Source: SPGG2 sp964194625 (GTDB lineage: Bacteria > Pseudomonadota > Gammaproteobacteria > Acidiferrobacterales > SPGG2). From it: a stretch of 41,646 nt of DNA. The notes beneath the pieces were generated by a model that saw only the letters and a program-made list of their open reading frames with translations, was not told where the DNA came from and did no database searches. The DNA is taken from NCBI GenBank assembly GCA_964194625.1, contig CAXMNC010000313.1:1-41646 (forward strand), in the 5' to 3' direction. Both the position numbers and the translations under genes were made by a program. This document shows positions 34,841 through 41,646 of this stretch, in pieces; the stretch's first letter is position 1, and the number at the start of each line of letters is the position of its first letter.

Positions 34841-35890
34841 GTGATTGAATCCGATCGTCTCGTTTCCGCCCATGTCCTGAGTACACCCGAAGACGCGAAC
34901 CAAGAACCTGGCTTACGGCCACTAACCCTTGGCGAGTACATCGGGCAAGCACACGTGCATTCGCAGATGGAAGTCTTTATTCCGGCCGCGCGTAATCGTG
35001 GTGAGGCCATGGATCATGTCCTGCTATTCGGCCCGCCAGGTCTTGGTAAAACAACGCTCGCGCACATCATTGCTAACGAGCTTGGCGTAAACCTGCGGCA
35101 AACGTCAGGGCCGGTACTCGAGCGTCCCGGCGATTTGGCGGCGTTGCTGACTAACCTGCAACCTAAGGACGTACTATTTATCGACGAAATCCATCGCCTG
35201 AGTCCAGTGGTTGAAGAGATCCTCTATCCCGCCTTGGAGGATTATCAATTGGATATAGTGATTGGCGAGGGCCCGGCCGCACGTGCGATTAAGCTAGATT
35301 TACCACCGTTCACTTTGATTGGTGCGACCACTCGTGCCGGTCGTCTAACTTCGCCGCTGCGTGATCGCTTCGGTATTATTCAGCGCTTGGAATACTACAC
35401 AGCGGAAGAACTTGGCAAGATAATCAATCGATCTGCGACCATTCTCGACGTGCCGGTCGAACCGGAAGGGGTATCGGCCATTGCACATCGTGCGCGTGGT
35501 ACGCCACGTATTGCCAACCGGCTATTGCGTCGGGCGCGCGATTTCGCACAAGTTAAAGGAAACGGGCGTCTTACCCAGGAGAGTGCGGAGATGGCGTTAG
35601 CCCTCCTGGACGTCGATGAAAGCGGTTTTGACATGCTGGACCGCAAGTTGCTACGCACGGTGATGGAAAAATTTGCCGGTGGCCCGGTGGGTATCGATAG
35701 CCTAGCTGCCGCTGTCGGCGAGGAACGCGGTACCATTGAGGATGTCGTCGAACCATATCTGATTCAGCAGGGATTTTTGATGCGCACGCCGCGTGGACGT
35801 ACGGCGACGCCCAAGGCCTGGCAGCATTTTGGTCTTGCGGTTCCACAGAGCCAGGATCATCGACAAGCCAGTATTTTCCAAAGTGACTAA
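34841..35890 (+). CDS. ruvB: Holliday-junction helicase motor RuvB
   Basis: A 349-residue AAA+ ATPase. Walker A is GPPGLGKTT (64-72), Walker B is LFIDEIHRL (112-120), sensor 1 lies in TLIGATTRAGRL, and the arginine-finger region in LTSPLRDRFG. The C-terminal winged helix includes YLIQQGFLMRTPRGR. GTG start. It drives branch migration with RuvA. All expected motifs are intact. Confidence 0.96.
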   Translation: MIESDRLVSAHVLSTPEDANQEPGLRPLTLGEYIGQAHVHSQMEVFIPAARNRGEAMDHVLLFGPPGLGKTTLAHIIANELGVNLRQTSGPVLERPGDLAALLTNLQPKDVLFIDEIHRLSPVVEEILYPALEDYQLDIVIGEGPAARAIKLDLPPFTLIGATTRAGRLTSPLRDRFGIIQRLEYYTAEELGKIINRSATILDVPVEPEGVSAIAHRARGTPRIANRLLRRARDFAQVKGNGRLTQESAEMALALLDVDESGFDMLDRKLLRTVMEKFAGGPVGIDSLAAAVGEERGTIEDVVEPYLIQQGFLMRTPRGRTATPKAWQHFGLAVPQSQDHRQASIFQSD

Positions 35891-35914
35891 CCTAAACTCG
35901 ATGCGCAGGCGTTT

Positions 35915-36349
35915 ATGATTGAATCAGAGCAATCCAAGCAGGGGAATTTTTCCATACCGGTACGTGTCTATTACGAAGACACTGACGCGGGTGGGTTAGT
36001 GTACTACGCCAACTACCTAAAGTTCATGGAGCGGGCGCGCACGGAATGGCTGCGGAGGTTGGGATTCGAACAGGATGCGTTATCGGCGGAAGAGGGTGTG
36101 ATATTCGCAGTGCGCGCGGTTAAAGTGGATTTCTATAAGCCCGGACGGTTTAATGACTTGCTTCAGGCAACCGTGAACATACGCCGGCGCGGCGGCGCCA
36201 GTCTGACCCTGAAGCAAGAAGTTCAGCGAAACTCTACTACGCTTTGCGAGGCAGAGGTTAAGCTGGCGTGTTTGGATGTGCGGTCCCTTTCACCACGATC
36301 GATTCCCAATCGTGTGGTCGCGCAACTAGATACGGTGACCCTATCTTGA
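35915..36349 (+). CDS. ybgC: YbgC-type acyl-CoA thioesterase
   Basis: A 144-residue hot-dog thioesterase. VRVYYEDTDAGGLVYYANYLKFMERARTEWL is the family signature, with the catalytic Asp in YEDTDAGG. It typically heads the tol-pal operon and has been linked to phospholipid metabolism at the inner membrane. The 3' TGA (36347-36349) overlaps the TTG start of tolQ. The two genes therefore share bases, which suggests coupled translation. Confidence 0.93.
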   Translation: MIESEQSKQGNFSIPVRVYYEDTDAGGLVYYANYLKFMERARTEWLRRLGFEQDALSAEEGVIFAVRAVKVDFYKPGRFNDLLQATVNIRRRGGASLTLKQEVQRNSTTLCEAEVKLACLDVRSLSPRSIPNRVVAQLDTVTLS

Positions 36350-37044
36350 ATATCACAACCTCAGCCGACGCGATCGTATTGTTTACTCTAATAAAGCAAG
36401 CGAGCCTATTAGTACAGTTGGTTATCTTGATGTTGGTGTTGGCTTCTTTAATTTCGTGGTACTACATTATCAGCAAGTGGTTCGTGTTCCAGTCGGCGGC
36501 ACGTACCGCGGATCGTTTCGAACAACGCTTTTGGTCGGGCGGTAATTTGAACCAAATGTACTCTGAACTCAGTCGTGGGGGCGTTATGCCCGAGGGAATG
36601 GCGAGCGTCTTTGTCGATGGTTTTAGGGAATTCAAGCGACTTACCAAACCGGCCAGGATCCAGCCCGGCGATATCATGGAGGGTGTGCAGCGGGCTATGC
36701 GGGTGGCGTTGTCGCGCGAAATCGATTTCCTCGAAACCCATCTACCTTTCCTAGCCACCGTCGGATCCATTAGCCCGTATGTGGGGCTGTTTGGGACGGT
36801 GTGGGGCATCATGAACTCGTTCATTGCTTTGGGATCGCTGCAACAGGCCACCATCGCCCATGTGGCGCCTGGCATTGCTGAGGCCCTCATCGCCACCGCT
36901 ATGGGTCTGTTCGCGGCGATACCGGCGGTTATTGCCTATAATCGGTATTCAACGCGGGTGGAACGCTTGGTGACCCGATATGAGATCTTCATGGACGAGT
37001 TTTCCAGCATCGTGCAACGACAGGCGTTGGTCCCGAAGGCCTAG
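36346..37044 (+). CDS. tolQ: Tol-Pal motor subunit TolQ
   Basis: A 232-residue inner-membrane proton-channel subunit. The longer upstream frame lies within ybgC, so I place the start at TTG 36346, overlapping the ybgC stop. TM1 is about 17-40 (ASLLVQLVILMLVLASLISW). LPFLATVGSISPYVGLFGTVWGIM (TM2) and APGIAEALIATAMGLFAAIPAVIAYN (TM3) are strongly conserved. It forms the motor with TolR. The rare TTG start could set its level relative to YbgC. Confidence 0.94.
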   Translation: MNITTSADAIVLFTLIKQASLLVQLVILMLVLASLISWYYIISKWFVFQSAARTADRFEQRFWSGGNLNQMYSELSRGGVMPEGMASVFVDGFREFKRLTKPARIQPGDIMEGVQRAMRVALSREIDFLETHLPFLATVGSISPYVGLFGTVWGIMNSFIALGSLQQATIAHVAPGIAEALIATAMGLFAAIPAVIAYNRYSTRVERLVTRYEIFMDEFSSIVQRQALVPKA

Positions 37045-37046
37045 GC

Positions 37047-37463
37047 GTGGAACCGTATCGCGCCCGTCGTAAGAAGCTCATGAGCGAGATTAACGTCGTC
37101 CCCTACATCGACGTCATGCTCGTATTATTGGTGATCTTTATGATCACGGCGCCACTGCTCAGCCAAGGCGTGAAAGTGGAATTGCCAGAGACAGTGGCCA
37201 GCCCAGTGTCTAGCAAGGATTCGGAAACCCTGGTCGTGACGGTCGACAAAAAGGGCCAATACTATCTCGACGATCGCAAAATCAAACCGGCTGCCTTGCG
37301 CAAGAAAGTTGCTGGGGTCATGCGGTTGCGACCACAGACGCCGATTTTGGTCCGAGGCGATCGTCGTGTGTCCTACGGTAAGGTCGTTGAAGTAATGGCC
37401 CTTCTAAAGGCGGCAGGGGCACCTAGTGTCGGCCTAATTACACAACCTATCTTGAAGAACTAA
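37047..37463 (+). CDS. tolR: Tol-Pal motor subunit TolR
   Basis: A 138-residue ExbD/TolR-family protein. A short cytoplasmic segment is followed by INVVPYIDVMLVLLVIFMITAPLL, the single transmembrane helix with the proton-carrying Asp22. The periplasmic domain contains LPETVASPV, and RGDRRVSYGKVVEVMALLKAAG. GTG start two bases after the tolQ stop; tolA begins one base after the tolR stop. Confidence 0.95.
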   Translation: MEPYRARRKKLMSEINVVPYIDVMLVLLVIFMITAPLLSQGVKVELPETVASPVSSKDSETLVVTVDKKGQYYLDDRKIKPAALRKKVAGVMRLRPQTPILVRGDRRVSYGKVVEVMALLKAAGAPSVGLITQPILKN

Positions 37464-37464
37464 G

Positions 37465-38304
37465 GTGCGGCGACTCCGGGCTCGTAAAACGCCGGGTAGG
37501 TTTAGGGCGCTCATACTTGCGATAGCGGTGCATGTCGTGGTGGTGGCGATCGCGGTGGTGGCTTTTCGTTGGCCAAGCGAGCCAAGCCCGGGCGCTGATG
37601 TCGTCAAAGCAGTCGTGGTTGATGACACCGAGGAGCTAAAGAAGCAAGAGGCGAAGCGCAAGAAGGCGGCGGCGAAGAAGAAGGCCGCAGCGAAGCGCAA
37701 GAAGGCGGAGGCGAAACGCAAGAAAGAAGAGCGGAAGCACAAGGAAGCGGAAAAGAAACGACTGGCGGAACAAAAAGCCAAGGAAGAAGCGGCGCGAAAA
37801 CGCAAAGAAGAAGAACAGAGGACAGCAGAGGAGCGACGTCTCGAAGAGGAAAGACGCCTGTTGGAGGAAGAACGTAGACGAGAGGAGGAGGAAGAACGCC
37901 AACGACAGGATGCCGAGCGGCAATTGGCCGAGTCACTCGAGGCCGAGGAACGTGAGCGCAGGAAGGCGGCTGAGGCCGAGGAGCGCGAGCGCAAGGAGGC
38001 AGCCCGTAAAGCGCGCGCATTGACCGCGGCCGAAAAGTATAAACTCCTTATTCGTCAGAAGGTTAGCCGGAATTGGGCGCGCCCCCCCGGCGCCCAGACG
38101 GGATTGCAGTGCACGGTGCGAGTAAGGCTTGTGCCCAGCGGTGATGTGCTCCAGGTGACCGTGGTCAAAACTAGTGGTGACGAGCGATTCGACCGTTCGG
38201 TGGAAAATGCGGTATATAAGGCGTCGCCACTGCCGTTACCGGAAGAGCGGGATCTTTTCGAGTACTTTCGAGAGATCGAGTTCATATTCATTCCCGAGGA
38301 TTAG
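37465..38304 (+). CDS. tolA: TolA periplasm-spanning protein
   Basis: Encodes 279 residues from GTG. One transmembrane helix lies at about 12-33 (ALILAIAVHVVVVAIAVVAF). Residues about 48-190 are a very long Lys/Glu/Ala/Arg helix with KKKAAAKRKKAEAKRKKEE-type repeats, and the C-terminal domain has NWARPPGAQTGLQCTVRVRL and GDERFDRSVENAVYKASPLP, the TonB/TolA C-terminal fold. The helix is typical TolA domain II. The repetitive tract also creates long reverse-strand open frames, which are artefacts. Confidence 0.94.
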   Translation: MRRLRARKTPGRFRALILAIAVHVVVVAIAVVAFRWPSEPSPGADVVKAVVVDDTEELKKQEAKRKKAAAKKKAAAKRKKAEAKRKKEERKHKEAEKKRLAEQKAKEEAARKRKEEEQRTAEERRLEEERRLLEEERRREEEEERQRQDAERQLAESLEAEERERRKAAEAEERERKEAARKARALTAAEKYKLLIRQKVSRNWARPPGAQTGLQCTVRVRLVPSGDVLQVTVVKTSGDERFDRSVENAVYKASPLPLPEERDLFEYFREIEFIFIPED

Positions 38305-38314
38305 CGGAGCTATT

Positions 38315-39643
38315 ATGTTAGTCACGATGTTTAAGCATCTTATTTACTATCTTTTGATCGCGAGCGTAGGTGTTTGGAGTACAAGCGTCCACGCTGTTCT
38401 GACTATTGAGATTACTCAAGGAGCAGATGTAGGCGTCCCGGTAGCTATTGTGCCGTTTAGTGTCGAGGGTCAGGTGAAACCAGTACACGATGTGGCTACC
38501 ATCGTCGCTGCCGATCTCGCCCGCAGCGGCCGCTTCTCTCTGATCCCGAAGCAGGATTTTCTCTCTACGCCGCATCAAAATAGCGACGTCATATTCAAGG
38601 ATTGGCGTATAGCGAAGGCAGAGGCGTTGGTAATTGGCACTATACGCCAGCGCAGCGCCAATCAGTTCGAAGTCACATTCCGACTCTATGATGTGTTTCG
38701 CGAACAACAACTTGCCGGTATCCGGTATTCGGTGAGCCCCGACAAGTTGCGAGCGGTGGCACACCAGATCAGCGACGTGATCCATGAAAAACTTACTGGC
38801 GAACCGGGTGCTTTCAATACTCGCATTGCGTATGTCACCAAGGAAGATGGGCCGAGTGGCATCACCTATAGGCTCCAGGTGGCAGACTCGGATGGCTATA
38901 ATCCGGCAACGATTCTCAACTCGCAAGATTCGATACTGTCACCGGCCTGGTCGCCCGATGGCACCAAAATCGCGTACGTAGCGTTTGAAGAACGACACTC
39001 TAAGGTCTTTATTCAGGGTGTCGCGGACGAATCTCGCGAGTTGATTGCGAATTTCCCGGGCATCAACGGTGCCCCCGCTTGGTCGCCAGATGGCAGGCGT
39101 CTGGCCTTGACGCTATCGAAGGATGGGAACCCGGAGATCTATGTGCTCGATCTCGATACCAGACGCTTGAAGCGGCTGACCAAGAACCGCGTGATCGACA
39201 CCGAGCCTGCCTGGTCGCCCGATGGGCGTGATATCATCTTCACCTCGGATCGCGCCGGTAAGCCGCAGATCTATCGGATGAAGGTCGGCGGGCGTAGGAT
39301 CGAACGCCTCACGTTCGAGGGGGACTCAAACGCGCGGGCATCGTATTCGGCGGATGGAGAAATGATCACCCTCGTAACTTCGTTTCAGGGTAAGTACCAT
39401 ATTGGTGTGTTGCGACTCAAAGACAAGGTACTGCAGGTGTTATCGGACACGCCACTTGATGAATCGCCGAGTTTTGCACCCAACGGTCGCATGATACTTT
39501 ATGCTACCGCTGTGCGGGGTCGGGGTGTGCTGGCATCGGTGTCTTCGGATGGGCGAGTACGACAATTGTACAAGCTCGAGGAAGGCGATGTTCGAGAGCC
39601 GGCTTGGTCGCCATATAATCGTGAACTAGCCTTAAAGGAGTAA
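38315..39643 (+). CDS. tolB: Periplasmic beta-propeller TolB
   Basis: Encodes 442 residues from ATG 38315, with GGAG 6 bases upstream; an alternative ATG at 38327 would remove four residues. An N-terminal signal peptide ends near SVHAV. The N-terminal domain is followed by repeated SPAWSPDGTKIAYV-type blades (PAWSPDGRRLALT, PAWSPDGRDIIFT, ASYSADGEMITLV, PSFAPNGRMILY), the six-bladed propeller that binds Pal. The upstream part of the open frame lies in tolA and is not translated. Confidence 0.95.
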   Translation: MLVTMFKHLIYYLLIASVGVWSTSVHAVLTIEITQGADVGVPVAIVPFSVEGQVKPVHDVATIVAADLARSGRFSLIPKQDFLSTPHQNSDVIFKDWRIAKAEALVIGTIRQRSANQFEVTFRLYDVFREQQLAGIRYSVSPDKLRAVAHQISDVIHEKLTGEPGAFNTRIAYVTKEDGPSGITYRLQVADSDGYNPATILNSQDSILSPAWSPDGTKIAYVAFEERHSKVFIQGVADESRELIANFPGINGAPAWSPDGRRLALTLSKDGNPEIYVLDLDTRRLKRLTKNRVIDTEPAWSPDGRDIIFTSDRAGKPQIYRMKVGGRRIERLTFEGDSNARASYSADGEMITLVTSFQGKYHIGVLRLKDKVLQVLSDTPLDESPSFAPNGRMILYATAVRGRGVLASVSSDGRVRQLYKLEEGDVREPAWSPYNRELALKE

Positions 39644-39647
39644 TGCT

Positions 39648-40190
39648 ATGAAAAATTTTTCTTATATTGTGTTAGCACTAATCTTTGCCGTCGGTGTGGC
39701 TGCCTGTGGAGGTGGTGCTTCGGTCAAAGATGCGCCGGTCGATGATCAAAGCACGAGCAGTTCGGGATCGAGCAGTGCCGAAACGGGTACGGCCGATAGC
39801 GGTAGCATGACAGGAGAGAGTATCAGTGATGGGGGCACGCAGATGGCAATGGCAGGGGAAAGGCCCGCTACGTTGCGCGTGCATTTCGAATTTGACAGCA
39901 GCGCGATCGATAGTGAGTCGCGGGCGCTTATCGAAGCCCATGCCGCCTATCTCGCCGCTAACCCCGATGTTTTACTTGGCCTTGAGGGCCATGCCGATGA
40001 GCGTGGCACGCGCGAGTACAATCTAGCGCTAGGCGAACGCCGGGGACAGGCGATAAGACGCATGTTGCGGCTGTTGGGTGTCGATGGCCAGCGACTCACC
40101 GTGACTTCCTATGGCGAAGAAAATCCTATCGCTACCGGCAGCGATGAGTCTGCCTGGCGGCTAAACCGGCGAGCCGAGTTCATCTATTAA
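39648..40190 (+). CDS. pal: Peptidoglycan-associated lipoprotein Pal
   Basis: A 180-residue outer-membrane lipoprotein. The signal ends in the lipobox VAAC, with Cys20 as lipidation site. A Ser/Gly/Thr-rich linker (about 21-75) is followed by the OmpA-like domain: VHFEFDSSAIDSES, LEGHADERGTREYNLALGERRG and TSYGEENPIA. The peptidoglycan-binding Asp and Arg positions (GHADERGT and NRRAEF) are present. It begins 4 bp after the tolB stop. Confidence 0.96.
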   Translation: MKNFSYIVLALIFAVGVAACGGGASVKDAPVDDQSTSSSGSSSAETGTADSGSMTGESISDGGTQMAMAGERPATLRVHFEFDSSAIDSESRALIEAHAAYLAANPDVLLGLEGHADERGTREYNLALGERRGQAIRRMLRLLGVDGQRLTVTSYGEENPIATGSDESAWRLNRRAEFIY

Positions 40191-40194
40191 TCAT

Positions 40195-40950
40195 ATGCTG
40201 ATTTCGCGCGCAATGAAGACAGCCATCACGGCAGCCTGGCTGGTTGCCGTGGGGTTGTCGCCAATGCCTGTGGTCGCGCAACTCTCGCAGGACACGGCAT
40301 TGGAGTTGCTGTCGCAGATGGAAGCGATGCAGACGGAGTTGCGTGAACTCCGTAACAAGACGGAGTTGCAGAGCCACGAGTTAGAACGTTTGAGTACTAG
40401 GCAGCGCGAATTGTTGCGTGATCTCGATCGACGATTGACCAACATCGAGCGCGGCGCTACTACGCAAACGACGCGCGTCCAACCCACGGAGTCGACCCAA
40501 ACGCAAACCGCGGCGGTACAAGCGCTTGTTACTACGTCATCGACTTCGCGGATAACCGCCACGGCTGAGGAGCAACAGCAGTACGAGGCAGCGTTCAATC
40601 TCTTGAAGCAAGGGCTCTATTCGCGCGCCAGCCAGGCGTTTCGAGTGTTCATCCAAAGATACCCTACCAGCCCGCTGGCAGGGAATGCCCAGTACTGGGC
40701 GGCCGAAGCGAATTATGTCATACGCAACTTCGGGCTTGCGCTGAAGGAGTTTGACCGTGTGGTCAAGGAGTATCCGGAAAGCCCCAAGGTCGCCGATGCC
40801 TTGTTGAAGATTGGTTACAGCTACTATGAGATCGGCACCTGGGAGAAGGCGCGCCAGGCACTGACTGACGTTGTGACCCGTTTTCCGAATACGACTGTCG
40901 CCAAGCTCGCACAGATTCGTCTAACTAAGATGGACGAAGAGGGTCGATAA
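40195..40950 (+). CDS. cpoB: Cell division coordinator CpoB (YbgF)
   Basis: A 251-residue periplasmic protein. ATG 40195 gives MLISRAMKTAITAAWLVAVGL and a signal peptide ending near VVAQ; an internal ATG at 40213 is possible. A coiled coil covers about 30-85 (LLSQMEAMQTELRELRNK). The C-terminal half has TPR repeats with AFNLLKQGLYSRASQAFRVFIQRYP and FDRVVKEYPESPKVADALLKIGYSY. It coordinates peptidoglycan synthesis and outer-membrane constriction via TolA. The stop codon lies in the stem of a hairpin. Confidence 0.94.
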   Translation: MLISRAMKTAITAAWLVAVGLSPMPVVAQLSQDTALELLSQMEAMQTELRELRNKTELQSHELERLSTRQRELLRDLDRRLTNIERGATTQTTRVQPTESTQTQTAAVQALVTTSSTSRITATAEEQQQYEAAFNLLKQGLYSRASQAFRVFIQRYPTSPLAGNAQYWAAEANYVIRNFGLALKEFDRVVKEYPESPKVADALLKIGYSYYEIGTWEKARQALTDVVTRFPNTTVAKLAQIRLTKMDEEGR

Positions 40951-40973
40951 CGACTTATCAGTTGTTATCGACC
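40942..40973 (+). terminator. Hairpin over the cpoB stop codon
   Basis: A 10-bp perfect stem, GGTCGATAAC (40942-40951) with GTTATCGACC (40964-40973), is extended by three inner pairs (one G-T) around a six-base loop TTATCA. The TAA stop of cpoB is inside the left arm. The following T-run is short (TGTTTAG), so it may be an inefficient terminator or an mRNA 3' protection stem for the tol-pal transcript. Confidence 0.5.
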
Positions 40974-40984
40974 TGTTTAGTAGG

Positions 40985-41427
40985 GTCGCCTTCGGCGACG
41001 ATGTACTACCGGGGCGGTCGCTCCAGCGCATCCATGCGCCCGCGACATTTGTGCATTCTGCACATCACCCTCCCCGTACGCGGGTGACTTTTGTTTCGGC
41101 AAAAGTCACCAAAACCATTTTGCCCCAGGACTCTGCGCCGGCTTCGCCGGTTCCCTCGCTTAGGTGCTTGTCTCAGCAGGTGCTCCGAGGGCACATCTGA
41201 CCTCCATGGATGGAGGGAATGCAAAGGATTGTCAGGAACAATCCTAGCCATGGTGCCCGCGGGCGTACGCGCGAGATCCCTCTCGCGCCCCTGCGGGCTG
41301 AACTTCGCCTGCGCAAAACGTGCTGTACAGGGACGTACGAATGCCGTGAACGCAGGATGCAAGTGAACGGCCTCGGCTTGAGTAGAGGGGCGAAAAAACA
41401 CTACACAACTGACCCCGCTAGTCGGGG
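40985..41427. repeat. Cluster of non-coding palindromes before tRNA-Lys
   Basis: A 440-bp stretch with no credible gene but many inverted repeats. Stems: GTCGCC/GGCGAC (40985-40999), GGTGACTTTTG/CAAAAGTCACC (41083-41110, 11 bp), CCGGC/GCCGG (41138-41150), CCTCCAT/ATGGAGG (41201-41216), AGGATTGT/ACAATCCT (41225-41245), the palindrome GCCCGCGGGC (41255-41264), GCGAGA/TCTCGC (41271-41286) and CCCCG/CGGGG (41413-41427). Open frames across it on both strands look like the spurious repeat-derived ORFs common in gammaproteobacterial databases. It is probably a dispersed intergenic repeat, with no coding role. Confidence 0.6.
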
Positions 41428-41441
41428 AGGGTTGGTGAGGG

Positions 41442-41447
41442 TATAAT
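41442..41447 (+). promoter_or_regulatory. Likely -10 element for tRNA-Lys
   Basis: A perfect TATAAT lies 32 bases before the tRNA 5' end, followed by GCGCCCGC, a GC-rich discriminator of the type usual in stringently controlled stable-RNA promoters. A good -35 hexamer at 16-18 bp spacing is not evident. Confidence 0.55.
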
Positions 41448-41478
41448 GCGCCCGCTTTTTCCCTCCGATTGTACACGC

Positions 41479-41554
41479 GGGCCGTTAGCTCAGTTGGCAG
41501 AGCATCTGACTTTTAATCAGGTGGTCGCAGGTTCGATTCCTGCACGGCCCACCA
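41479..41554 (+). tRNA. tRNA-Lys (anticodon UUU)
   Basis: A complete 76-nt tRNA. The acceptor stem GGGCCGT pairs with ACGGCCC, followed by the encoded ACCA end. The D-arm has TAGCTCAGTTGGCAGAGC, the anticodon arm is CTGAC-TTTTAAT-CAG with TTT in the loop, and the T-arm has CAGGTTCGATTCCTG. All stems pair well. This tRNA-Lys commonly lies downstream of tol-pal-cpoB in Gammaproteobacteria. Confidence 0.97.
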
Positions 41555-41646
41555 GTAAATCAACGAGTTACGCGCTCCCCCCGCAACCCGCGAAACCCTG
41601 AGTCACCATTAAGTCACCAGCAAGTCTTGCAACACGGCTTTAGATC
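41555..41646. other. Sequence downstream of tRNA-Lys, possible element edge
   Basis: The final 92 bases hold no gene. AGTCACCA is repeated directly at 41601-41608 and 41612-41619. The tRNA 3' end followed by CAACGAGTTACGCG and spaced GTCACC repeats is reminiscent of the leader between a tRNA attachment site and a tyrosine integrase gene, but no integrase is inside the window. Confidence 0.3.

Noticed and set aside
37434..37994. Low-complexity minus-strand frames rich in Ser/Arg/Ala opposite tolA
   Set aside because: Produced by the repetitive Lys/Glu/Ala codons of the TolA helix read backward.
41006..41476. 156-codon minus-strand frame and shorter plus-strand frames before the tRNA
   Set aside because: They run through the palindrome cluster and resemble repeat-derived spurious ORFs; no ribosome binding site or domain.

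Overview
The window looks like chromosomal DNA of a gammaproteobacterium. The right third carries the order fmdB - DUF502 - aspS - nudB - yebC - ruvC - ruvA - ruvB - ybgC - tolQ - tolR - tolA - tolB - pal - cpoB - tRNA-Lys, which is typical of non-enteric Gammaproteobacteria. No ribosomal RNA, phage structural gene, transposase or CRISPR array is visible. The species cannot be named from the sequence. Four adenylate-forming acyl-CoA ligases, a branched-chain-type ABC importer and two hot-dog thioesterases suggest a metabolism that uses organic acids.

Left part (1-8126): a small membrane protein, a possibly frameshifted small gene, a minus-strand pair (BtuF-like binding protein and alpha/beta hydrolase), a plus-strand pair (Dph6-like ATPase and ferredoxin-like protein), a medium/long-chain acyl-CoA synthetase, and a HIT protein. 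Next come a 3' remnant of a meaB-type GTPase gene and an orphan 563-residue protein with a GNAT-like core.

Central part (8127-20389): a transport and activation locus. A 657-residue long-chain acyl-CoA ligase is followed by livG, livH, livM, the binding protein, livF and a PaaK-like ligase with a degenerate ATP loop. A CoA-binding protein, MetY-type sulfhydrylase and another acyl-CoA synthetase follow. Two intergenic gaps here (livH-livM and metY-ligase) are almost filled by degenerate heptamer arrays: direct on the left, inverted on the right.

Middle right (20398-28870): hinT, a thioesterase, a FetA/FetB-like ABC pair, pcm, a fused 5-oxoprolinase/hydantoinase, an HU-family protein, and an amidohydrolase pseudogene with two internal deletions and a frameshift.

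Right part (28871-41646): the compact housekeeping block, with many overlapping start and stop codons. Translation (aspS), nucleotide hydrolysis (nudB), Holliday-junction resolution (ruvCAB) and envelope integrity (tol-pal-cpoB) are represented. It ends in a hairpin over the cpoB stop codon, then about 450 bp of non-coding palindromes, then tRNA-Lys(UUU). The last 92 bases show a short direct repeat and could be the edge of an integrated element.

The most unusual observations are the paired heptamer arrays, the two decayed genes, the ligase-transporter locus and the palindrome cluster before the tRNA. I found no clear defence or other wholly new multi-gene system.
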